DNA of 64,000 nt from Dama dama (GCF_033118175.1 NC_083688.1:1863001-1927000); one strand, 5' to 3'; counted from the first letter of the stretch, positions 1-11,430 are shown. A program made the numbers and translations. Notes: generated by a model not told the origin, from the letters alone.

Positions 1-1085
1 AGCCACTAGGGAAGTCCAAGGGATATTTAGTTGAGCACCTACTAGGAGTGGGCGTGATGCAAGGTGCTGGGGATCCAGTGAGGAACAGGAAAGATTGGCC
101 TTCACACTCTCATGGGGAAGACCGAGCAGAAACAAGAGAAGCAAGACGACTATAAATGTATCGTGACAAGTTCTACAAAGGCATGAGTCCAGTGGCAATC
201 CTGTGATGGGGGAGCTGCTTGCAGGGTCAGGAGGAGTAAGGCACTGGGGTGCCAGGCAGAGCCTCCCAGGGTGGGGGCGGGCCCTGGGCTGAGGCCTGTG
301 GGCTGGGCAGCAGACGTTGGCGGTGGGATGAGGCAGGAGTGTAAATGTTGGAGCCCAAGTGCCAGGGCGTCTGGGGACAGCCTTGGCTAACGACCGCCGG
401 GAGCTGTTGGATGCAGCACCAGCCCCCTTGCACCTCGGGTGTGGCTATTCCGATGTGTCTTCCCCGCTGTCCATGCGTTCCCCAGCTGGACCGAGGTTCA
501 GCTTCCCCTAGAAAAAGCTCCAAGAGGCTCCTGTGTTGCCTCCCTTCCCCCTCCATCCCCACTCCTGGTCCAGCCTCCCAAATAAGCCATCAGCTCCCAA
601 CCGATTTCTCGTTTCCGGTTCTGCCTCTCAGGGGACGCGAAGTGGGGACAGAGGATGTGGGCGACAATCCCACCTGCTGGCCTCCTGCATATCCACTGTC
701 CTCCCCGCCCGTCCTCCCAGGCCCGGCCTCGGGCCCCGTTCACCTGTCCCACCAGCCGGCCACAGGTGGACAGGTGGGGCTTCCCTAACGACGGGGAGAT
801 GGTGTGGGCGAAGTGCGTTAATCCCTGCAGCACGTGGCCACCCCCAGATGGCAGCTGTGGCCTCCTTGGAGGCCCGCAAGCCTCCCCGGCCCCTGCTCCC
901 CCCTCCACAGGTCGCCCCCTCCATTCCCGAAGCCCTCTGCGGTCCCTGTCCCAGCCATCAGCCCAGGGTGTCTCCAGGAACACTGAGCAGGCTTCACCAG
1001 CCCCCTTTTGTTGATGAGGGAAATCTAGACTCAAGGGGTCAAGAGTATGCCCTTCCCACGCCTGGACCACCTCCCTTTGCCAAGG
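1..1085. other. Intron with only ancient repeat remnants
   Basis: Positions 18-330 resemble an old interspersed family (GAGCACCTACTA, then GGTGCTGGGGAT). From 330 to 1085 the DNA is GC-rich and I see no gene or nameable repeat; open frames on both strands share no recognisable domain. Confidence 0.5.
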
Positions 1086-1089
1086 CCCT

Positions 1090-1325
1090 ACTCATCCTTC
1101 CAGGTTCAGCTGAAATGCTGCTTCCTCCAGGAAGCCCTTCCTGACTGCTCAGGCTGGGGCAGCTCCCCAGCACGCTTGCACCCTCCCCCCCACCACACTC
1201 CCTGCCCTGACACTGGGTATTCCAAGTGCCTCCTGCACGTGACCGGAAGTCGCATGAGGACAGGGACTGGGGGTGATGTTCTCATTGCTGTCTCCCCAGC
1301 CCCCACCCCGGCATCCCTGCACAAT
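1090..1325 (+). repeat. L2-like LINE 3' fragment
   Basis: The text CTGCTTCCTCCAGGAAGCCCTTCCTGACT, about 75 bases without a clear match, then ATGAGGACAGGGACTGGGG with TCTCCCCAGC, follows the usual order of an L2 3' end. It is strongly diverged. Confidence 0.55.
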
Positions 1326-1487
1326 TTGTAGATAACTGTGGGGTGGATGAGTTAGTGGTGGAAGGCGGGGTGGATGTCTTCCACTGATACTCTCCCTGCT
1401 GTGGAATAAACTTAGGAAGATGGAATTCAGGCTTCCGCACCTTTCCCCAACACTGGCATCATTTATTTATCACAAAGGAATCGAGCA

Positions 1488-1990
1488 ATTGCTGCATGTC
1501 AGGGATGGTGCTGCGGATAAGATGGTGAGTGAGACATAATCAGATCTGCTCTGGTGAGCCTTGCAATGCAGGGGGTGAGAAGAGACAGATGGTAAAAATG
1601 TGTTTGAAAGAAAAAGGAAAAATATCTACAGTTGGTGATGACTGTGTGAAGGCAGTAAGGGAAGGTGATGGAGATGATGAGTCAGGGAATACGTGAGGGG
1701 GGAGCGGGCAGAGTGGGTTACAAGGCTTCTCCCGGAGACGATATCTGAGCAGGGGATTGTAGGGAAAAGGAAGCCAGGCAGACGGGGTGGAGCTCGAGCG
1801 GGCATCTCAGGGCAAAGACATAGCAAGTGCAAAGGTCCTGAGCTGAGAAAGAGCTGGGCAAGCTGCCAGAGGGCCAGCGTGGCCAGAGTTCAGGAGCAAG
1901 GAGACACATCGGCCTTTCTTCTCCACGGAGGTCCCAGGAGAGGAAGACAGTGCTTTCGGCGGAGGACTCTGGGGAGGGGGACAGCTGTCT
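1488..1990 (+). repeat. Ancient interspersed repeat, unnamed here
   Basis: This stretch carries GGGATGGTGCTGCGGATAAG, then TGATGACTGTGTGAAGG, then GTGCAAAGGTCCTGAG and GTGGCCAGAGTTCAGGAGC. The same order of motifs recurs near 2845, 53560 and 58434. It is a common mammalian pattern, but I cannot name the family safely. Confidence 0.45.
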
Positions 1991-2609
1991 CTTAGGTCTG
2001 AGGACTGAGATTCCAAATGTGAGCTCAGTTAGGAGACAGAGCGGGACCCTGCCTCGGGCTGTCTGGGGCCAGGAGGTGGAGGTGGGGCTTGGAGCCAGCC
2101 CTCTCCCTGGGGTCTGATGTCCAATCCCCATGAACACGTCGTTACCCTGCGCCGGTCCCCCAGCTGCCCCACCCCACCCCCACAAAGCTGCAGGAGGCTG
2201 AGAACAGCTGGGAAGGTGGAGCAGAGCCTGGGGCCTTGGTGCTGAATGTGAGCGCACAGCTACACCTTCCTAATTCATATTTATCAGGGGAGGGAGGCGT
2301 GGGAGATATCGGGTAAATGCAAGAAGAGCCAGGAGGATTGAGGACGCGGGAAGAAATGCCACCTCCTTTATTACTCGGAGAGGCATGTGTTCACGTATCC
2401 CCTCGATAGCTCGTGTTGAGCACTTGCCGCGTTCTCGGCACAGGCGCGGGGAGGCGGTGCCCAGCGGTGGGCACAAGGCCGCCCCCGCCTCTGTGAGCTT
2501 AAAGCCTGCTCCCCACGCCACCCCCACGAGCCCGTAATCTCCTCCGAGGTTCTGCTCGCTCCTTTTCATCTCAGTGACCCCCAGAGCCTACTTGGCATTT
2601 AGAGAGGAA

Positions 2610-2960
2610 CTATAAATATTTGTGGGATGAAAGGAAAGAGGAGATAAAACATGGAGATAAATAGCGAGCAATTCAGGTGATCAGGCGATGGCCGTCGTGG
2701 GGAGGATGCAGATGTAATGTGGTGATGAATCAGAGATGGGGAGACTGGGCGAACCACAAGAAGGTAGCATTTCAAGTGGCCCCTTGAAGCGTGTGTAGGT
2801 TTTTTAGACAAAGGAGCCCAGGATACCACAGGTGGAGAACGTGGTGTGTGCAAAGGCCCGAAGGCAGGGAGGGGAGGGCTGAAGTCACAGCTAGGCTGCT
2901 CTGGGTGGGAAGGTCGAGGTTGCAAAGTCTCAGCTCTCTGGAATCTGCTCAAAGGAAAAA
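2610..2960 (+). repeat. Ancient interspersed repeat, second copy
   Basis: The stretch includes TGTGTGCAAAGGCCCGAAGG and AGGTCGAGGTTGCAAAG, with the same motif order as the copy at 1488-1990. The boundaries are unclear. Confidence 0.4.
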
Positions 2961-3735
2961 ACGAAGCTGGTTTTTAAATGGATGCAGTCGCTGTTGGGTC
3001 CAAAGAGAAGAGAGGGGTTTGCTTCCCTTTGAAGTGTTCAGGGTCCCTTCCATAGTGTCCACTGTTAGCAGGCCGGGCAAGCTCCTCCTCTGCTGTTGGT
3101 ACCAAGAAAAGTGCGCTTTGACCCTTGTTGATTTGCAAGAGTGAATTCCACAGCTTGCCTCCCTGTCCGCCTTATTGGGGACCACGCACCTTTTGTCTCC
3201 AGAACATACAGAACCCGTGTTGCTTGTTCAGGAAATGGTCCTTCATTTCTTCATTCATTCAAGCACTCAGCAAGCACCCGCCGGATCCCTGTTATGTGCC
3301 GGGCTGCCCTACTGTGCGCTGGCAGAGCGGGTGAGCTCGGATCCTGCCCATGCAGAATCGTCAAGGTCATGTCTAGTCCTTGACCTGCAGACCCACCCCT
3401 CTTTCCCACCCCGAAATCTTCCATCCAGGAATTCAAATGAGCCAGAGTGATGTTTCAAGGAGAACCTTGAGCCCTTTCAACACTCTTGAAACAGCTGTCT
3501 CTGAGTCTCATCAGAATTGAACACCCCAGGTCTCCAGCCCCAAGGAGCAGCCAGGTCCCCAAATCAAAAGCAGGGATTATTTTAGGATTATTTTAGGAGG
3601 CTGCAGTCTGCCTCCCAGGGAATTTTCAGCCGAGTCCACTCCTCTTAGCCCACCTCGGCCTAAGGAGAGGCTGCCGGTTACCTCGCCTGAGCGCAAGAAA
3701 CCCTCCATGGTGGTGGCGGCATCTACACCACAGGC
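2960..3735. other. Intron without a recognised gene
   Basis: A short remnant at 3245-3320 (TCATTCATTCAAGCACTCAG, TTATGTGCCGGGCT) belongs to the old family also seen at 38325. Nothing else was identified. Confidence 0.5.
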
Positions 3736-3743
3736 CGATCTGC

Positions 3744-3880
3744 ACTCCACCTGCATTAGGATCACCTTGGGAGTTGCTTAAAAATGTCAATTCCTGGGCC
3801 CCACCAAGATGGAATTTGATTCAAACAGCCTGGAGCAAGGCCTGGGGAAGCAGTCTTTTAAAAAGTCTTCCAGGTAAAAG
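3744..3880 (+). mobile_element. MER5A-like hAT DNA transposon fossil
   Basis: CTGCATTAGGATCACCTTGG, then GGCCCCACCAAGATGGAAT, then TGATTCAAACAG follow the order of the non-autonomous MER5A element. The match is diverged and incomplete. Confidence 0.55.
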
Positions 3881-4093
3881 AGGCGAGATTGGCAGGGAGA
3901 TCTGGAAGGCACTGCTGCACACAGCTCCTCCCACCTGCTCTGATGCGCAGGCCAAAGAATTCCCCCGGCTTTAGAATTATCTGATGCAGATAATTCTAGT
4001 TGCTGCCGGCAGCCGTGGGCGACAAACGATGTCCTAACGCCCCCAGGGGCAAGACTTGCTTGGATTAAAGATGACAAAGCAGCTGGAGCAGCC

Positions 4094-4180
4094 AGTGACC
4101 TCCCAGCCCAGGGTGACCTCCCAGCCCGGGGCGTCCTCCCAGCCCAGGGTGACCTCCCAGCCCGGGGTGTCCTCCCAGGC
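4094..4180. repeat. 18-bp minisatellite, about five units
   Basis: Units of the form GGTGACCTCCCAGCCCAG alternate with GGCGTCCTCCCAGCCC-type units, giving an apparent 36-bp higher-order period. All frames are open across the array, which explains the open frames there. Confidence 0.85.
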
Positions 4181-4489
4181 ACCAGCCATTTCCAGAGCCT
4201 CAGGGGTCCCCACCCCCAAATACCACAAGTTGTTTGTCAGAAGACTGAGTGGTAAGTTTCTCAGGCGGTGGGGCCTTGACTGGGGGTGGGGCCCAGGAAC
4301 AAGATATTCTTGCTCTAGCTCCCAAAGATGGAGGGTACCCACGTTTCCTGAGCCAGAGCTTTCACTGGACCCCATCCCAGACCTCCCAGCCTCAGAGCAT
4401 CCGTCAGAGAAGAGTTCTGGCCCCACCCTCGGTGTCAGGCCCACGGGAAGTGCTCTTCAGAGACGCCGGCTCTCAGCCACCCCTCCCGG

Positions 4490-4730
4490 GTCTTGTCTCT
4501 TAGAGCTGAAGGCTCCCGTCTTCATCTCTAGATCCTCAGCGCCTGACACAGGGGCTGGGATGAGAGCCCAGGGCCTCAGTAAACGTTTCCTGAATCAATA
4601 GGCTGACAGGTTATCCAGATATGGAATTATCATTTTAGACAGTCAGCAAAAACTTTTTTCCCATCCATCATCGTGTTTCACCACTGCAACCATCTCATGG
4701 AGTGCAGATCTCAGGCTCGTCAGACCCTGT
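4490..4730 (+). repeat. Local duplication, copy 1
   Basis: This segment aligns by eye, at roughly 70-75 percent over the clearest 100 bp, with 6311-6510. Shared blocks are GGGTCTT, CTTCATCTCTA, CCTCAG, GCTGACAGG, TGGAATTAT, GTCAGCAAAA, CCCATCCATCAT and AGATCTCAG in the same order. The first part also resembles an L2 tail. Confidence 0.65.
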
Positions 4731-4734
4731 TTGT

Positions 4735-4830
4735 ATAGATGATGACAGGAAAGAACAGCGAGGTGAGGTCACTTGTCCAAGGTCACACAGCTTGTGCCTG
4801 GGGAAGCTTGAGTTCCCACCCACGCTGTGG
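4735..4830 (-). repeat. MIR SINE fragment
   Basis: GTCACTTGTCCAAGGTCACACAGC is the reverse complement of the MIR core text and is clear enough to call. Confidence 0.65.
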
Positions 4831-5029
4831 CATTCAGAGGGGCCCTGGAGCCACAGTAGGCCTCTGGGCCATCAAGGGCAGGCTCATCCAATGAACAGTG
4901 ACCAGCCCGTGCCAGGCTCATCCAGTGGCCAGTTATGAGTGACCAGCCCATGCCAGGCGCCCTGCCAGGCGCTGGGGAGTCAAGTGACTTAGTGAGGGCG
5001 TGTGACCTTGTGGCTTCACCCCGACACGT

Positions 5030-6310
5030 GCCTGCAGGAGGGCGCACACGCACGCGGGCACACTGTGGGCCTGCGGCCCCAGCTGCGTGATGCCTCCAGG
5101 TAGGAAGCTGCCAGGATTCGTCATCACCTTACAATCAGACACTGCCCGGCAGTTCCAGGCCCCTCGACACCCTGGCCAAGGAGACCAAGTGATGCCCGAT
5201 CCTGGCCCCAGAAGTGTGGCTCCCAGGTCTCCTTGGCTGCTTCCGCCCGCGGCATCAGTTCCATGGAGCTGCTGGGAAATCCATTTAGGCGAACATGCTT
5301 CCACCGCTCTGCCTAAGTCCCCACTGAGCGTGACACCGCCCCCGCCCCCGCCCAGCTTCCCGCCTGCGCCTGCTGCCCTCGCCCACCGGCCGCTGCTCCT
5401 GGTGCTGACTCCAGTCTCCCCTCCTCTCCTCCAGCGGCCGCCTGGCCTTCTTCACCTTTATGAAGCCCAGCAATATGTGCAAACCCAGTTCTCCCCAGCT
5501 CTGTTGCCCCCGCGCGGAATCAATGCTACTGACGGTTCTCCAGGAACATCCTGTGCATGGCATTCAGCTCTTCTCAGGCCAGGTCACAATCATCCACTCA
5601 CACAAACCTGTCGCTCCCTACCCAGCCCGGGCAGGCCAACATCGCTAGCATGGGGTGGAACTCAGGACGTTGTGAAGGACCAGTCCTGCCTCTCTTTGCT
5701 TCCCACCAGTAGAGGCTGATCTTCTCGTTTCAGTCTCTGAATTTCCGTCTTTCCTTCCGCTTCTGTGGTTTTCCTTTCTTAGCATGACCTCCTCTCCTTT
5801 ATCCCAGCTCCCCATTCCTCTCTCCCCACGAGGGGGCTTTGCCCTCCCATCCTCTGCACGCAGAGGTACAGGGGCATGCATGCAGCCCTCTCTGCACGTT
5901 CTTGCATCTCTTGGCTTGGAGCCCCTCCGAGGCCCCAGAATCTCTCCAGGAGCACAGACCCTGGAACCCAAGGCTCCAGGTGGGTCCCCACCCACACTGG
6001 GGGTGCAGATCAAGGGTGCTTGCCTGGGATTGGATCTTGGATTGGTGGAGACCTCAGACACAGTGACCAACATGGATGCACTCTGTCGAGTCCACAGTTG
6101 GCATAGATCAGCGGCCTGCCCTCACTCTCTGTCCCCAGGCCCCCAGACACCCCTGGGCCCCCAGAACGCACCCTTCTCACCAGCTTCTCTCCTGGGGAGG
6201 GAGGTGCTTGCAAAGCTGTCTGCTGCCCTCTGGTGAGACACTAGGGTATTGCAAGGAGGGGGCCCCTACCTAGGCTGGCCCCCGCCCCCGCCCCACCTCC
6301 AATCGGCGAG
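5030..6310. other. GC-rich intron, nothing recognised
   Basis: Open frames occur on both strands but none shows a known domain. A C-run (5336-5355, CCCCCGCCCCCGCCC) could form a G-quadruplex on the minus strand. Confidence 0.5.
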
Positions 6311-6510
6311 GATGGGTCTTTTCCCTCAAGACAAGGAGCTTCCTTTCTTCACCTCTAAGACCTCAGTGTCCAACACAAGGTCTCAGTAGAGGTCTGTTAA
6401 ATTGACGAGCTGACAGGCTATCTAAATGTGGAATTATTTCAAACGGTCAGCAAAACTTTCCCATCCATCATTAGCTTGAACCCTGTGGAGCATAGATCTC
6501 AGACCCTCTA
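6311..6510 (+). repeat. Local duplication, copy 2
   Basis: This is the partner of 4490-4730, about 1.8 kb downstream in the same orientation. It differs by small deletions and substitutions, so the duplication is old. Confidence 0.65.
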
Positions 6511-6671
6511 TGGGGACCAAGCTCCGCCCAGAGAAGGGAGGTGACCATCCCAAGAGCTGGTAGAGCTTCCCTGTCTTGCAGAACTGCCCCCTCTGGAATA
6601 GGGCTGAGCCCCTGTGCTAATGGGACCTGGGCCAGGGGAGGGGTGGGGGAGAGAAGGGTAAGAGTGGGGAA

Positions 6672-6856
6672 GTGAAAGTGTTAGTTGGTCAGTCGTGTCT
6701 GACTCTTTGTGACCCCATGGACTGTAGCCCACCAGGCTCCTCTGTCATGGGATTCTCCAGGCAAGAACACCAGAGTCTAGCCATTCCCTTCCTCGGAGGG
6801 TCTTCCCAACCCAGGGATTGAACCCAGGTCTCCTGCATTGTGGGCTGAGCCACCAG
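6672..6856 (-). mobile_element. Bov-tA/BovA SINE
   Basis: GTGTCTGACTCTTTGTGACC, then GGACTGTAGCCCACCAGG, then ATTCTCCAGGCAAGAACACC are the reverse complement of the ruminant SINE. It is near full length. Confidence 0.95.
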
Positions 6857-6859
6857 AAT

Positions 6860-7490
6860 ATGGACAGGGTAGGCTTTAGCAATTTGTGTTTCACCAGGGG
6901 CCTTTCAGAGACAGCGTCTTCACCCAGAATCGAGGCATTGCAAGCCCAGCGTCAGGCAGCACCCTGGGTGGGGGACAAAACGCAGTTCTGACGACGGTTG
7001 CACACATTATGGTCAGGGCTTATCCTAAGTATTCACTCACCATTAAAAAGTGTTTCTTAACTGAGGACCTCGGGGGACAAGGGTGAACAAGGGAGGTGAG
7101 AAACTTGTCCCCATAGAGCTGACATTCCTGGGGTTTTGCCGGAAGCACAGGGTGACAGGGTGCTCTTGGAGGCCTGGATGGCAAGAGAAAGCAGCCACTC
7201 CAAGGCCAGGGAGTGAGGACTCCGGCAGAGGGGCAAACAAGGGCCTGGGCCGGGAGCAAGCTCCGAGTGACAAGGAGAGCGGAAATGCCCCCAGAGGGCC
7301 TGGGGCTGACGAGCCCCAGGAGGAGCTGGGAGACCAGGGAGGAGTCAGCAGCGGCCAGATCTCAGGAGCAGCCTCTTGAAGCCGACCTTGCCCGGCAGTC
7401 ACTTGTTTCAAAGCAGATTCTCGTTCTGCAGGTCTGGGGGAGGGGCTCAGAGCCCCTGGCTCCGATCGGCCCCAGGTGAGGCCGGTGCTG
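6860..7490. other. Intron, nothing recognised
   Basis: This is unique-looking sequence with open frames that have no domain I can identify. Confidence 0.45.
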
Positions 7491-7494
7491 GCAT

Positions 7495-7675
7495 CCGTGG
7501 TCCACGTCAGGACCATCCTGGGACTTGATGCACTCCTGATGCCCGGGCCATGCCCTGCTGGTCAAGTCAGAACTTTATGGCTGGTGGGGGTGGGGTGGGA
7601 CACAACCGGGCCTCAGTTGTTCAAAGCCCCTAAGGTGATTCCAGCAGGCAGGCCGGTCTGAGAACCGCTGCTGTG
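7495..7675 (+). mobile_element. Possible MER5-type fossil
   Basis: The stretch ends in GGTCTGAGAACCGCTG, like the terminal inverted repeat of MER5A. The interior is weak, so this is tentative. Confidence 0.35.
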
Positions 7676-8017
7676 GAACATTCTGGGTCATGAGAGTTGG
7701 AATTGTATTCTGGAGGCCACGAGGAGCCCTCGAGGTTGGTCTTGCCTCTCTGTCTGTGTTGTTGGAAGATCCACCTTAGCTATTGGCGGGTTGGGAAAGA
7801 GGAGGCTGGGAGACCCGGGAGGAGGGGTGGTGATGAGCTGGCTGGGGTGGGGGCGGGAGGAGGGGATGGGCCAGGAGCGTGCAGGACTTGAGGACAGACT
7901 GGAAGTGGGGGGACATCGAAAGAGAGGAGCCAACGCTGACATCTGGGGCCAAGACCACACATTTCAGTGAAGGGGCCCCTTCCTGCCGCGTGAGGACAGG
8001 CAGACCGGCTAGGGCTG

Positions 8018-8045
8018 TGTGTTGGTGCAAAAGTCAGTTCTGGTT
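8018..8045 (+). mobile_element. Possible mariner terminal-repeat scrap
   Basis: TTGGTGCAAAAGT matches the start of mammalian mariner (MADE1/Hsmar-type) terminal repeats. Only about 20 bases match before the SINE at 8070, and no other end is visible. Confidence 0.3.
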
Positions 8046-8069
8046 GGATCGGGTTAGACATGTTTGTTA

Positions 8070-8275
8070 GGACTTCCCTGTAGCTCAGATGGTGAAGACT
8101 CTGCCTACAGTGCAGGAGACCCGGGTTCGATCCCTGGGTCAGGAAGATCCCCTGGAGAAGGGCATAGCAACCCACTCCAATATTCCCTGCAGAATCCCAG
8201 GGACAGAGGAGCCTAGCGGGCTACAGCCCGAGGGGTTGCGAAGAGTCAGACACGACTGAGCGACTAACACACACA
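8070..8275 (+). mobile_element. Bov-tA SINE
   Basis: This is a full-length element with a tRNA-like head (GGTTCGATCCCTGGGTCAGG box B region), the CCCACTCCA middle and the CAGACACGACTGAGCGACTA tail. Confidence 0.95.
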
Positions 8276-8474
8276 GCAGGCACATCTGTCAGACCCCGGA
8301 GCGGAGACGGCCAGAGGATCACTGGAAACACGGACGGTGGGGGGCGGGGGCGGGATTCGGTCCTCAGATCTAACTGTGGAGCCGCCGGCACAAGACACCA
8401 GTCCGAGCCACTGTCGCCTCCCAGAGTCGGGAGGGATCTGCAGTAGCTAGGCATCACTTCCAACCGACCTCCTC

Positions 8475-8545
8475 ATTCTCCAGATGAGACAACCCAGACC
8501 AGAGCCCCTCAGGTCACACAACAAGTCAGCTGCGAAGCTGAAATT
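8475..8545 (-). repeat. MIR SINE fragment
   Basis: CCAGATGAGACAACCCAGACC, AGGTCACACAACAAGTCAG and GCTGAAATTCAACC follow the reverse MIR core. Confidence 0.55.
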
Positions 8546-8689
8546 CAACCTCTGACGCCTAACGGGGAGTCATTTCCACTCCAGAGCTCAGGGCATCTTC
8601 CCCCGACCCACAGCCCAGGGACAGTGCGGCTGAGAGGGCAAATACTCCATCTGCAGCCAGAGAACCAGAGCTGTTAGAAATTATCTGCA

Positions 8690-8728
8690 CACACACAGAC
8701 CCACACACATGGACACTCGCACACATAT
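8690..8728. repeat. CA-rich simple repeat
   Basis: This is an imperfect ACACAC tract. Confidence 0.7.
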
Positions 8729-9030
8729 TATCCTCTTTCTGCTAAGTAAAAAAATCAGTAACCCGAATGTCAGCTTTATTACTAATTACGCAACTACTTT
8801 ATTGCTGGTATTAAAAAAATTGAAGGCTAAAAATGTCCAGGAAAGACTTAATTTAGTAAACAGTTCAGAACAAAGTATTTGTCACCGTGGTATTTCTTCA
8901 CGTTAGAATTTGCTCCGGGTGATTCAAAGCTCCTCTTTAATATATTACTGCAGTCTAATAAAGTTCCCAGGTTCTGGGAGAATCTCCTTGGCCTCGGAAG
9001 GTAATTGTTTCAGGAGATGAGGATTGGTTA
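8729..9030. promoter_or_regulatory. A/T-rich unique stretch, candidate conserved element
   Basis: No repeat was recognised here. Several homeodomain-like TAAT/ATTA cores (TTACTAATTACGC, CTTAATTTAG) stand out against the GC-rich surroundings. Any regulatory role is an inference. Confidence 0.25.
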
Positions 9031-9301
9031 AAATGAATGGTGGAGGGGGAGCTTTGCTGAGCCTAAGGGTCCTGGAAGAGCTTGGCTGGGGGAAGGTAGG
9101 AGGCGGGAGTGTGCATTTCATCAATGGATGAATGAATGAATGAGTATGGGGAGGAGTAACTCCCAGCTGGATCGCTAGCTTGCTGCAAAGCTAGTCTTAG
9201 TTCAGAAGGAGTCACCTAAAACTTGCCACTGGTAGACATGAAGGAGAAAACATCAGTGGGCCGATAGCCTTTTGTGCAAAATTGGCCCCATTACCTCCAA
9301 A

Positions 9302-9477
9302 GTGAAGAGAAAGTCACTCAGTTGTGTCCAACTCTGAACAGTCCATGGTATTCTCCAGGCAAGAATACTGGAGTGGGTAGCCATTCCCTTCTCCAGGGGA
9401 TCTTCCCAACCCAGGGATCGAACCCAGGTCTCCCGCATTTCAGGTGGATTCTTTACTAGCTGAGCCACAAAGTCGCC
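9302..9477 (-). mobile_element. Bov-tA/BovA SINE
   Basis: GTTGTGTCCAACTCTGAACAGT shows an internal deletion, followed by ATTCTCCAGGCAAGAATACT and the reverse head GGATCGAACCCAGGTCTCCC. Confidence 0.93.
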
Positions 9478-9479
9478 TC

Positions 9480-10080
9480 CAAACCAAATGACAAAGACTG
9501 AGATGATGGACCTATACCACATAAGGCTGCAGAGCATTTTTCTCATTTTACATGAAGCAAAGAGGCACATGAGTAGTTGAGTGAAGATCACACAGCCCAT
9601 GAGCCATCTGCAATGGAGAAGCTGGCTTCTGACGACCATCAAAGGCTATGGTGTCCTTTCCAGTTTCCAATACCTTCCATGCTCGGGGGAAGGAGCCCCC
9701 ATCCTGACCCCAGTCACTCTTAACCCTTTGCTCCTGGTTGCTTTTCACCGCATTGACTGCTATCCGTCTGCCCAGCATTGAGGCCAGAGCCCAGGGGTGC
9801 AGTCCTGAGTCTGCAATGAAGTTGTGATGTGGCTTGGCCAGTCATTCAGCTTCCCAGAGCCTCCATCCCCTTTTTCCCCTGATGCCCTTCTTGGCCATAA
9901 TGCTGCCCATTCCTTGTCCCCTGCACTAACAGGGGAACAGGCGATGAACCTGGGCCAGGGCCCGGGAGACAGATGCCCAGAGGTTACGACATGGGAACCA
10001 GTCTAGTGCCCGCTGGGTTCTGTGTATTTACGTTTGGATTCTCCAGGGAGCGCAGCTAATCCTCACTATGGCAGTTTCCT
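9480..10080. other. Intron, nothing recognised except weak MIR text
   Basis: ATTTTACATGAAGCAAAGAGG near 9545 may be a degraded MIR. No gene was found. Confidence 0.4.
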
Positions 10081-10215
10081 CATGAGCTGGGCTGACACTC
10101 CTAATTATTATTTGGAGAGGTTTGGGGAGGCTCAGTTAATTGATTACATATTTCCTTCCTTGACAGGGCATTTGTTCGGGCTTGTCTTTTTTTTCTCTCT
10201 CTCTCTTCCCCTGCT
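10080..10215. promoter_or_regulatory. A/T-rich unique stretch with homeodomain-like motifs
   Basis: CCTAATTATTATTTGG and CAGTTAATTGATTACAT lie in otherwise GC-balanced DNA, followed by a pyrimidine run. The enhancer reading is an inference. Confidence 0.25.
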
Positions 10216-10504
10216 AGGTTAATGTTCCTGGGCATCGTGAGTGTTTTGTGGGGACCATGGGACTAAAACCGGTCATAACTCTCCCCCCTGCTCAGCAACC
10301 CTGCCAGGGGCTTTAGAGCACTTTAATTTAACTTCCCTGGACTTTTGCTTCCCCCACGAGAGCGATGCTACAGCCAGAGCCCTGGGATCTGAGAACTAAC
10401 AGAAATGCCAACGCCAGGGCTTATCAGGCTCGTGGTCTGCACCGTACCCTGCTGGAAGCGCTTTACACACACTGGCTCCTAAATCCTCACAATGTCGGGG
10501 CTCT

Positions 10505-10625
10505 TACTACCCTCTCTGGTGGCTGAAAAGATAAAACTCAGAGAGGGTAAGTGATTTGCCCAAGGTCACACAGCCAGTAAGTGGCCAAGCCTGGATTTAA
10601 ACCTACCAGCGATGTGAGGGGTCAG
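10505..10625 (-). repeat. MIR SINE
   Basis: AACTCAGAGAGGGTAAGTGA, TTGCCCAAGGTCACACAGCC, AGTAAGTGG and GGATTTAAACC match the reverse MIR core closely. Confidence 0.8.
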
Positions 10626-10989
10626 AGGCAGAACGCAGATTCTCAGCCACCGCTCTGTAAGCGCTCCAGCAGTCTCGGGACTCGGGGGTACGGGACCCCA
10701 CTCTTGACTGTGATGCGGGTGGATGGTGGCTCTGGTTCGCCTCTGCCCGACGCTGTCCGTGGTGACACAGAGGGGTTAGGAGCCTCGTCTTATTCGTTGG
10801 TCAGAGAAGACTGATTCCAGCCCTGACCCTGAGCTGTGGTGAGGGGTGGTAAGAACTCTTACATCATTTCTGAGCCCCTCTGATGAGCCAGGTGCCACGT
10901 TAAGAAGAGCAGGATGACATGATCCCAGAAAAAAGACCCCTCACCTCTTCCAAAGGGAGGGCTATTTGCTGAGCACCAACGTGGTTTAA

Positions 10990-11184
10990 GGGGTTCCCTG
11001 GTGGCTCAGATGGTAAAGAATATGCCTGCAATGCAAGAGATCCCGGTTCAATTCCTGGGTCAGGAAGATCCCCTGGAGAAGGGAATGGCTGCCCACTCCA
11101 GTATTCTGGCCTGGGGAATTCCATGGACTGTGTATAGTCCATGGGGTCACAAAGAGTCAGACACGACTGAGCAACTTTCACTTT
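10990..11184 (+). mobile_element. Bov-tA SINE
   Basis: TTCCCTGGTGGCTCAGATGG starts the element, which runs to CAGACACGACTGAGCAAC. It is near full length. Confidence 0.95.
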
Positions 11185-11199
11185 TTAAACATTTTACGT

Positions 11200-11300
11200 G
11201 CACTGTGTCCTTCCAGCGCCCTGGCATCCTGTGAGGTAACCTGAGCCCCGCATCCCACTTTACAGATGGAGGAACTGAGGCCCAGACAGACGCATAAAGA
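11200..11300 (-). repeat. MIR SINE fragment
   Basis: ACTTTACAGATGGAGGAACTG and AGGCCCAGACAGACGCATAA match the reverse MIR core. It is cut by the next SINE. Confidence 0.7.
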
Positions 11301-11309
11301 GGTAGTTGC

Positions 11310-11430
11310 AGGGATGTCCCTGGTGTTTAAGTGGTTCAGACTTCCTGCTTCCAATGCAAGCGGCACAGGTTTGATCCCTAGTCAGGAAACTAAGATCCTA
11401 CATGCTGCACAGCCAAGAAAATATTTCACA
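11310..11430 (+). mobile_element. CHR-type tRNA-derived SINE
   Basis: GATGTCCCTGGTGTTTAAGTGG, CACAGGTTTGATCCCTAGTCAGG and AACTAAGATCCTACATGCTG match the cetartiodactyl CHR SINE, with an A-rich tail. Confidence 0.85.

Noticed and set aside
8070..8275. tRNA-like box A/box B sequence in the SINE heads
   Set aside because: This is the tRNA-derived head of Bov-tA SINEs, repeated across the window, not a functional tRNA gene.
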